Assembly: GCA_004376325.1 (NCBI GenBank)
Contig: SOKC01000137.1
Span: 1 to 6,536, forward strand
Direction: 5' to 3'
Length of the DNA stretch: 6,536 bases
Source: Actinomycetota bacterium
GTDB taxonomy: Bacteria; Actinomycetota; Humimicrobiia; Humimicrobiales; Humimicrobiaceae
This document shows, piece after piece, positions 1 to 4,602 of this stretch; positions within the stretch are counted from its first letter, which is position 1, and the number at the start of each line of letters is the position of its first letter. The translations under genes were made by a program, and so were the position numbers. A model generated the notes under the pieces. It had not been told where the DNA came from. It saw only the letters and a program-made list of their open reading frames with translations, and did no database searches.

Positions 1-76
1 AATTCTTATTTGTTGAGTTAGTTGCATTTTGACTTTCTACATATTTTTTTAATTGGTCAAGTGTTACTAATCTCAT
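1..76 (-). CDS. Possible N-terminus of an unidentified gene, cut by the left window edge
   Basis: On the minus strand an ATG at 76-74 opens a frame that stays open for 25 codons to the window edge. The peptide begins MRLVTLDQLKKYVESQNA and looks like a charged helix followed by an Asn/Thr/Ser-rich stretch. The composition is more protein-like than usual for such AT-rich DNA. Only a weak AAAGA ribosome-site-like run precedes the ATG, and no family is recognisable. Just upstream, a different minus-strand frame (about 143-69) also reads as a charged helix (IEEKFSTDEKIIDLLRTKIN) and ends at a TGA. The two pieces could therefore be parts of one frameshifted, decayed gene. It may equally be chance, and no function is assigned. 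Confidence 0.2.
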   Translation of the reverse strand, partial: MRLVTLDQLKKYVESQNATNSTNKN

Positions 77-331
77 TTATCTTTGTTCTTAACAAATCAA
101 TAATCTTTTCATCAGTTGAGAACTTTTCTTCTATATTTTATACATTGCACAAAGTGATATTGCAAAGCATAAACTCAAGTGACTGCCTTTGTATAATTTA
201 TATATTATATTTACTTATTTATATAAATGACTATATAAGCCTTTCGGCAGAATGTCAAGTGAAGCCTTTCATCTCCTAGCTATCACAAGGGGACTTCTCG
301 GCTTGTAAGTTAAGAAATGATAAGGTAATTT
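77..331. other. AT-rich intergenic stretch without a supported gene
   Basis: About 255 bases lie between the possible left-edge gene and the stop codon of the second ABC gene. The plus strand carries an open frame from a TTG at 22 to 279, but it has no ribosome site. Its product is a run of Ile, Leu, Phe, Ser and Tyr such as random A/T-rich DNA gives, so I do not call it. Positions 190-236 are nearly pure A/T. Positions 237-305 are less A/T-rich and hold short repeats and possible stems. No U-tract hairpin that would clearly end the leftward ABC transcript is seen. Confidence 0.6.
237..304. repeat. Short direct repeats with inverted partner downstream of the ABC operon
   Basis: AAGCCTTTC occurs at 237-245 and again at 262-270, a 25-base period. 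GGCTT at 300-304 can pair with the AAGCC of either copy, giving two alternative 5-base-pair stems. Inside the 262-304 loop, TCTCCT and AGGGGA can form a second stem with one G-T pair. On the minus (transcribed) strand the left copy also gives GCC-GAAA-GGC, a three-pair stem with a GNRA-type tetraloop, followed by an A/T-rich run. This could be a 3' untranslated structure or a weak terminator of the ABC transcript. All stems are short, so the functional reading is uncertain. Confidence 0.3.
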
Positions 332-2110
332 TTAAGCCTGCAGCTGGTATTGAAATTTATATAGCTTGTAGTAAATTCCCCTTAGTTTGAGAAGCTGCTT
401 GTGAGTACCCTTTTCTACTATTCTGCCATGAGACAGGACTATTATTTTATCTACATTCCTTATGGTAGAGAGCCGGTGGGCAATCACTATGGTGGTCCTG
501 TTTTTCATTATTTTACCCAGAGCGTCCTGAATTAATGATTCTATTTCAGAATCAATACTTGAGGTGGCTTCATCAAGAACCAGAAGTATTTCTGGATTAA
601 ACACCAGGGCTCTGGCAAAGGCGATTAACTGCCGCTGCCCCACCGATAATACCTGTCCTCTTTCTTTTACCTCGTAATTATATTTATCCGGAAGCTTTTC
701 TATAAATTTATGGGCATTTACATATTTTGAAGCCTCAATTACCCTTTCCAGGGAAATGTCTTTATTTCCCAGACGGATATTATCCAGTATAGTCCCGGAA
801 AATAAAAATACATCCTGCATCACTATTCCTATGTGTTTTCTTAAGTACTGGAGGTTAAATCTTTTTATACCTATATCGTCAAGAAAAATCTTTCCTTTTT
901 GTATGTCATAAAATCTATTAAGCAAGTTTATTATAGATGTTTTTCCTGAGCCGGTGGCGCCTACGAAAGCCACACTCTGGCCTGTTTCAAGTTTAAAGGA
1001 AATATCTTTAAGTACATAGTTTTTATCATTGTAGGCAAACCATACTTTATTAAATTTAATATTGCCCTTGATCTCTTTGACTTTTACAGGTTCTACAGGA
1101 GATACAATAGAGGGTTTCTGGTCCAGAAGTTTAAATATTCTTTCTGAAGCAGCTATGGCTTCCTGGAGGATTCCAAATTTTTCACTCAAATCACTTATGG
1201 GATGGAAGAATTTTTCTATGTACTGTATAAAAGCCACCAGGGTTCCCAGAGTAAGAAGATTGGCAATAACTTTTTGCCCTCCGTACCAGATTATCAGAGC
1301 TACTGCCAGGGTACCAATGATAATTACCACCGGGTAAAATACAGCGTAATAAAATATGGTTTTAAGGTAAATATCCAGGTAACTCCGGCTAAGATCCTTA
1401 AAATCCTTATTGTTTTCCTTTTGCCGGTTAAACAGCTTGGTAGTGTTTATTCCGGAAATTGTTTCCTGCAAAAAGGAGTTAATATTGGATATTTTTGTCC
1501 TGACGATTCTGAAAGTTATTCTAACTTTGGATCTGAATATAAAGGTGGCGATAGCCAGCAGGATCAGTACTGAAAAGGCTATAAGTGATAGTTTCCAGTT
1601 CAAAGAGAGCATCACAATCATAATACCCAGTATCATAAATATGTCTCCAAAGATAGTGACAATTCCCGAGGATAGCATTTCATTTAGGGTTTGAACATCA
1701 GTAGTGACCCTGGTCATGATTCTTCCTACTGGATTTTTATCAAAGAAGGACATAGGCATCTTGTTTATATGGGAAAAGATGTCCATCCTCATATCGTACA
1801 TTATCTTCTGTCCCATATATTCGGTGTAATATCCCTGAAAGTACCTGATTACAAATTCAAATAATATTACCAGACCATATAGGACTACTACATAGAGAAG
1901 TCCTTTAAATTCCCCGGGCATAATATAATTGTCAATAGCTATTTTTATCAAGAACGGCCCTGCCATCTGCAGGCCTGCTGTAACCAGAAGCAGAAAGATA
2001 GTAAAGGCCAAAAGGAGCCGGTACGGCTTTATATATCTAAAAAGTTTTGAAATTATTTTTTTATCTATTTGTTTTTCTACTAGATCTTTTTCGTAAAAAC
2101 CTTCTAACAT
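332..2110 (-). CDS. ABC exporter half-transporter, subunit 2 (catalytically competent ATPase), heterodimeric multidrug/lipid exporter type
   Basis: This 592-residue protein is a membrane domain fused to an ATP-binding domain (type IV ABC exporter). It would sit in the cytoplasmic membrane and use ATP to expel a hydrophobic substrate, paired with the subunit encoded just upstream. Six membrane helices lie at roughly 32-57, 70-92, 150-170, 172-193, 253-276 and 285-310. The nucleotide-binding domain shows A-loop Tyr360, Walker A GATGSGKT (384-391), Q-loop Gln432, signature LSVGQ (488-492), Walker B LLVLDE with catalytic Glu514, D-loop Asp520 and switch His545. The N-terminal tail (GFYEKDLVEKQIDKKII) is typical of the second subunit of such pairs. 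The ATG at 2110 is preceded by AAGGGG (2122-2117) with six bases between. The gene follows subunit 1 after 19 bases, so the two are surely co-transcribed. The LSVGQ signature departs from LSGGQ, as expected for the half that completes the degenerate site of its partner. The cargo cannot be told from sequence. Confidence 0.95.
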   Translation of the reverse strand: MLEGFYEKDLVEKQIDKKIISKLFRYIKPYRLLLAFTIFLLLVTAGLQMAGPFLIKIAIDNYIMPGEFKGLLYVVVLYGLVILFEFVIRYFQGYYTEYMGQKIMYDMRMDIFSHINKMPMSFFDKNPVGRIMTRVTTDVQTLNEMLSSGIVTIFGDIFMILGIMIVMLSLNWKLSLIAFSVLILLAIATFIFRSKVRITFRIVRTKISNINSFLQETISGINTTKLFNRQKENNKDFKDLSRSYLDIYLKTIFYYAVFYPVVIIIGTLAVALIIWYGGQKVIANLLTLGTLVAFIQYIEKFFHPISDLSEKFGILQEAIAASERIFKLLDQKPSIVSPVEPVKVKEIKGNIKFNKVWFAYNDKNYVLKDISFKLETGQSVAFVGATGSGKTSIINLLNRFYDIQKGKIFLDDIGIKRFNLQYLRKHIGIVMQDVFLFSGTILDNIRLGNKDISLERVIEASKYVNAHKFIEKLPDKYNYEVKERGQVLSVGQRQLIAFARALVFNPEILLVLDEATSSIDSEIESLIQDALGKIMKNRTTIVIAHRLSTIRNVDKIIVLSHGRIVEKGTHKQLLKLRGIYYKLYKFQYQLQA

Positions 2111-2129
2111 CTTTTGCCCCTTGGTTATT

Positions 2130-3968
2130 TTAAACTTCCTCTCTTAATTCTTCAGATAGTTGCTGTCTGTAATATAAGCTCTGGTATATACTGCATTTTT
2201 TAATAAGTTCACTGTGTTTTCCCATTTCTTTTATTTCTCCATTATCAATAACCATAATCAAATCAGAGTCTTTTATGGTGGAAATACGGTGGGAAATTAT
2301 TATGGTAGTAATACCAAAAGTTTTTTGTTTTAAATCAGAAAGTATCAATTCCTCGGTATTGGTGTCCACGTTTGAAAACGAATCATCAAAGATTAAAATT
2401 ACAGGCTCTGAAAGCAGAGCTCTGGCTATGGCCAGTCTCTGTTTCTGTCCCCCTGATAAGGTAACTCCACGTTCACCAATAAGAGTTTCATATTTTTGGG
2501 GGAACTGTCTTATATCCTCATGGAGATGGGATGTTTTTGAAACTTCTATAATTTTATTTGTAATCTCACTCTCACTTAGATGTGATAGGAGCTCCTCTTT
2601 TCCAAATAAAATGTTTTCCCTGATTGATTTTGAGAAGAGGAAAGGTTCCTGGGTAACATATCCAATATTTGACCGGAGAACTTCCAGGGGGTAGGACCTT
2701 ATATCAAACCCATCTACCAGAATCTTACCCTTCTGTGGATTGTAAAGACGGGGAATGAGGTTAACTATAGTTGATTTTGCAGACCCGGTAAATCCTACTA
2801 TACCCACCTTCATCCCTGCTTTAATATCGAAACTCATGTCTTTGATTACCCAATTATTTTCAATGGCACGGGTGAAGGTATCTTTAAAGTCAATAAAGTT
2901 TTCCTTAATAAGCTTTTTTGTTTTTTCACTGAGTTCATATCTAAAAAATACATGATCAAAACTGATATTACCCTGTAAAGTTTCCGGAGCTGCCGGTTTT
3001 GGAGGATTTGTTATATCTGGTTTTATTTTAAATACATTATTAATTCTACCCATTGAAACGGAACCACGCTGGATTAAATTTATGACCCACCCCAGGGAGA
3101 TAAGGGGCCAGGTAATGAAGCCAATATAAGCAGAAAATTGAACGAATTGGCCTATGGTCAAAGTTCCATCTATTACCTGTCTTCCACCTACCAGCAGGAC
3201 AACCGTAGTTCCAATTCCTCCTACAAAAATCATTGATGGCCAGAACAGGCTTCTAACTCTGGCAAGGGATAGATTCCTTTTTATATAATCCAGGTTTAAT
3301 TTGGAAAACGTGTTTTTCTCATTTTCTTCCTGGGTAAAAGATTTTACAACTTTCATTCCGGCAATACTCTCCTGGGTTTTAGCTGAAAGGACAGCATATT
3401 GTTCCTGAGATTTTTTAAATCTCCGATATAACATAGCGCCCAACCTGCTTACCAGCACGGGAACCAAGGGAATAGCAATCAGCGAGTAAAGTGATAACCT
3501 TACATTTATAAGAAACATTACAGTCAGGGTGGTTATAAAAACAAAAATAGTATTAAAAAGATGTAATAGTCCCGGACCCAGGAAATTCCTTACTGCTTCA
3601 AGGTCATTGGTCATAAGGGCCATAATACTGCCTGTTCTGGTATTGGTAAAAAAGGAAGAGTCAAGTTTTTGCAGATGAAAAAAGAAATCAGTTCTGATAC
3701 TGTATTCAATTTTCCTGGATATGCCTACAAGCATTTTTCTCATATAAAATCTAAAAAGACCCTGAACTGCTGCAACTCCGACCAGAAGTGCGCCGTACTT
3801 TAGAAGGATAGTTGCATCAGAGAATTTTTCTATACTGTCGATGGCCAGTTTTAGTATCCAGGGAATAAGAAGTGCTGTTGCATTGGTCAGAAAAATAAAT
3901 ATGACACTTCCTGAAAAGCGGAGAGTATGTTTTTTTAGGTATTTTAAAAGTGTTTTTAGTTCTTTGAT
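2130..3968 (-). CDS. ABC exporter half-transporter, subunit 1 (degenerate ATP site), apparent ATC start
   Basis: This is the partner of the downstream half-transporter, 612 residues from the start chosen here. Membrane helices begin at about residues 20-43 and 54-75; helices 3-6 fall near 135-300. ATP-domain motifs are A-loop Tyr344, Walker A GFTGSAKS (392-399), Q-loop Gln440, LSGGQ (504-508), Walker B IFDD (Asp528, with Asp529 replacing the catalytic Glu), D-loop Asp535 and His560. Ala397 replaces the Gly normally before the Walker Lys398. Residues 345-372, just after the A-loop, form a charged insertion roughly 20 residues longer than usual. The first in-frame ATG (3743) would remove helices 1 and 2. 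Translating upstream gives an uninterrupted, family-typical N-terminus (KELKTLLKYLKKH), but no ATG, GTG or TTG occurs before the in-frame TAA at 4010-4008. The ATC at 3968-3966 lies six bases after GAGGAG and downstream of a good promoter, so it is my start. A sequencing error in an ATG is the main alternative. Identity is certain; the start is not. Confidence 0.9.
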   Translation of the reverse strand: MKELKTLLKYLKKHTLRFSGSVIFIFLTNATALLIPWILKLAIDSIEKFSDATILLKYGALLVGVAAVQGLFRFYMRKMLVGISRKIEYSIRTDFFFHLQKLDSSFFTNTRTGSIMALMTNDLEAVRNFLGPGLLHLFNTIFVFITTLTVMFLINVRLSLYSLIAIPLVPVLVSRLGAMLYRRFKKSQEQYAVLSAKTQESIAGMKVVKSFTQEENEKNTFSKLNLDYIKRNLSLARVRSLFWPSMIFVGGIGTTVVLLVGGRQVIDGTLTIGQFVQFSAYIGFITWPLISLGWVINLIQRGSVSMGRINNVFKIKPDITNPPKPAAPETLQGNISFDHVFFRYELSEKTKKLIKENFIDFKDTFTRAIENNWVIKDMSFDIKAGMKVGIVGFTGSAKSTIVNLIPRLYNPQKGKILVDGFDIRSYPLEVLRSNIGYVTQEPFLFSKSIRENILFGKEELLSHLSESEITNKIIEVSKTSHLHEDIRQFPQKYETLIGERGVTLSGGQKQRLAIARALLSEPVILIFDDSFSNVDTNTEELILSDLKQKTFGITTIIISHRISTIKDSDLIMVIDNGEIKEMGKHSELIKKCSIYQSLYYRQQLSEELREEV

Positions 3969-3974
3969 AAATAT

Positions 3975-3980
3975 CTCCTC
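3975..3980 (-). promoter_or_regulatory. Shine-Dalgarno site that fixes the start of ABC subunit 1
   Basis: GAGGAG on the minus strand is six bases before the ATC at 3968-3966. It is the only strong ribosome site in the leader. Nothing comparable precedes the ATG at 3743, where the sequence is continuous membrane-helix coding. This is the main sequence argument for a non-ATG start at 3968. Confidence 0.65.
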
Positions 3981-4006
3981 TGAAAGATAATACCCACAGA
4001 TTAATG

Positions 4007-4035
4007 ATTATATTAAAATAAAATCTGTAAGTAAA
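4007..4035 (-). promoter_or_regulatory. Leftward sigma-70-type promoter of the ABC operon
   Basis: On the minus strand TTTACT (4035-4030, four of six matches to TTGACA) is followed after 17 bases by a perfect TATAAT (4012-4007). Transcription would begin near 4000, giving a leader of about 30 bases before the proposed ATC start. The in-frame stop upstream of the ABC gene lies within the -10 box. Coding therefore cannot extend further up on this transcript, which supports the short-leader model. Confidence 0.6.
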
Positions 4036-4072
4036 TTTTTTAATGATAAACTTTTTTATTAACATAGACAGT

Positions 4073-4085
4073 ATTTGTAAAAATA
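4073..4085 (+). repeat. 13-base direct repeat, copy 1 (overlaps the palindrome)
   Basis: ATTTGTAAAAATA here is identical to 4564-4576 in the dnaK leader. The core TTTGTAAA also occurs at 4112-4119. All three copies are in non-coding DNA around the regulator and dnaK, so they may mark binding sites of one regulator. Low sequence complexity is the caveat. Confidence 0.4.
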
Positions 4086-4093
4086 TTTTTACA
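4076..4093. repeat. 18-base perfect palindrome between the divergent promoters
   Basis: TGTAAAAAT is followed directly by its exact reverse complement ATTTTTACA. The palindrome lies about 76-93 bases upstream of the predicted leftward transcription start and about 87-104 upstream of the main rightward one. No gene reads into it, so a terminator role is unlikely; a dimeric DNA-binding protein could use it. The sequence is almost all A/T, which makes chance palindromes easier, but nine consecutive matched pairs including two G-C pairs is notable. Confidence 0.55.
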
Positions 4094-4112
4094 TTAAAGT
4101 GAAAAAATTATT

Positions 4113-4140
4113 TTGTAAATTTATTAAAATCTTTTATAAT
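4113..4140 (+). promoter_or_regulatory. Possible second rightward promoter
   Basis: TTGTAA (4113-4118, four of six matches) and a perfect TATAAT (4135-4140) are separated by 16 bases. Transcription would start near 4147, inside the -35 box of the stronger promoter just downstream, so the two would compete or be used under different conditions. In DNA this rich in A/T a perfect -10 box can arise by chance. Confidence 0.35.
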
Positions 4141-4144
4141 ATAG

Positions 4145-4173
4145 TTGACAGTAATGTTATTATCTAATAAAAT
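4145..4173 (+). promoter_or_regulatory. Main rightward sigma-70-type promoter of the regulator-dnaK unit
   Basis: A perfect TTGACA (4145-4150) and TAAAAT (4168-4173, five of six matches) are separated by exactly 17 bases. Transcription would start near 4180, only about 10-15 bases before the regulator's candidate start codons. The regulator message would thus be nearly leaderless. A palindrome covers the spacer and the -10 box, as expected for a repressed housekeeping-type promoter. Confidence 0.7.
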
Positions 4174-4175
4174 TA
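4152..4175. promoter_or_regulatory. 24-base near-perfect inverted repeat, candidate operator for the HspR-like regulator
   Basis: TAATGTTATTA and TAATAAAATTA flank a central TC. The arms are inverted repeats of 11 bases with one mismatch, and the inner six pairs are perfect. It fills the -35/-10 spacer and the -10 box of the promoter at 4145-4173, the place where MerR-family dimers bind. It does not resemble the known HspR operator HAIR (CTTGAGT-N7-ACTCAAG). Autoregulation by the gene directly downstream is inference; A/T richness is the caveat. Confidence 0.45.
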
Positions 4176-4190
4176 TAGCCGAAAGTAAGG

Positions 4191-4520
4191 TTGGTGGATA
4201 TATTGTTTGATGAATATGATAAAAGTTATCCTATAGAGCTAGTAGCTGATTTTTTAAGGGTAAACAGCAGGACGCTTTATTATTATGAAAGATTTAGTCT
4301 AGTATGCCCCTTGAGGAGGGGCAGGAAAAGATATTATTCTAAGGCGGATATCAGGTGGCTGGAGTATGTGAGGGAACTTATGTACGATCAGGGAATGAAT
4401 TTAAGGTCAATAATCATCCTGATAAGAAGGAGAGATAATATAATCCTGGGGAAGTGTCCGGAAGACGTGGTTGATTGTTTTAAGAATTACTTAATGCAGA
4501 TCAGTAAACAAGAAGAGTAA
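4191..4520 (+). CDS. MerR-family transcriptional regulator, HspR-like (probable heat-shock repressor)
   Basis: A 109-residue protein with the winged helix-turn-helix of the MerR family. It has a YPIELVADFLRV helix pair (13-24), SRTLYYYER (26-34, matching the family TLR-Y-E core), and a wing with RKRYYSKADI (45-54). A second helical pair ends in GMNLRSI (68-74), matching the G-NL-GI segment of HspR proteins. The C-terminal tail is short, with Cys89 and Cys96. HspR represses dnaK-type chaperone genes, with DnaK as co-repressor; here the gene lies 82 bases before dnaK in the same direction, which strengthens the call. The start is not settled. TTG at 4191, GTG at 4194 and TTG at 4203 are all in frame and there is no ATG. 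The only Shine-Dalgarno-like runs are GTAAGG (4185-4190), too close for 4191, and GGTGGA (4193-4198), which suits 4203. The conserved domain begins after all three. It is likely autoregulated through the palindrome in its promoter. Another MerR-type stress regulator remains possible. Confidence 0.8.
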   Translation: MVDILFDEYDKSYPIELVADFLRVNSRTLYYYERFSLVCPLRRGRKRYYSKADIRWLEYVRELMYDQGMNLRSIIILIRRRDNIILGKCPEDVVDCFKNYLMQISKQEE

Positions 4521-4563
4521 TATTATTATTAATATTGTAAGCAATAGTGTTAAATTTGAGTTG

Positions 4564-4576
4564 ATTTGTAAAAATA
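4564..4576 (+). repeat. 13-base direct repeat, copy 2 (dnaK leader)
   Basis: ATTTGTAAAAATA is identical to 4073-4085 in the divergent control region and lies 26 bases before the dnaK start codon. In the 82-base gap (4521-4602) I see no convincing separate promoter: TTGAGT at 4556-4561 has no good -10 partner. dnaK is thus probably transcribed from the regulator's promoters. No HAIR or CIRCE element is present in the gap. Confidence 0.4.
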
Positions 4577-4586
4577 AATAACAAAG

Positions 4587-4592
4587 AAAGGA
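4587..4592 (+). promoter_or_regulatory. Ribosome binding site of dnaK
   Basis: AAAGGA stands ten bases before the ATG at 4603. Two other ATGs (4592 and 4598) lie between but are out of frame with dnaK. The frame beginning at 4603 gives the standard DnaK N-terminus directly. Confidence 0.6.
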
Positions 4593-4602
4593 TGTATATG
4601 AT

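Noticed and set aside
173..179. ACTCAAG, one half of the HspR operator HAIR
   Set aside because: The matching half at the required spacing is absent and the site is far from dnaK. TTTGAGT at 4555-4561 before dnaK is likewise a lone, imperfect half-site.
22..279. Open frame of 85 codons on the plus strand, hydrophobic product
   Set aside because: It has a TTG start with no ribosome site, and the product is a low-complexity mix of Ile, Leu, Phe, Ser and Tyr as random A/T-rich DNA gives. It shows no domain or helix pattern of a real protein.
2130..3743. ABC subunit 1 starting at the ATG at 3743 (537 residues)
   Set aside because: The 75 codons upstream encode the expected first two membrane helices without interruption, and there is no ribosome site before 3743.
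3817..4065. Minus-strand open frame of 82 codons beginning at ATG 4065
   Set aside because: It overlaps the true N-terminus of ABC subunit 1 in another frame and crosses the predicted promoter. Its product is not ABC-like, and joining it by frameshift adds no recognisable sequence.
4521..4602. CIRCE element or independent promoter before dnaK
   Set aside because: No TTAGCACTC-type inverted repeat is present. TTGAGT at 4556 lacks a -10 box at a suitable distance.
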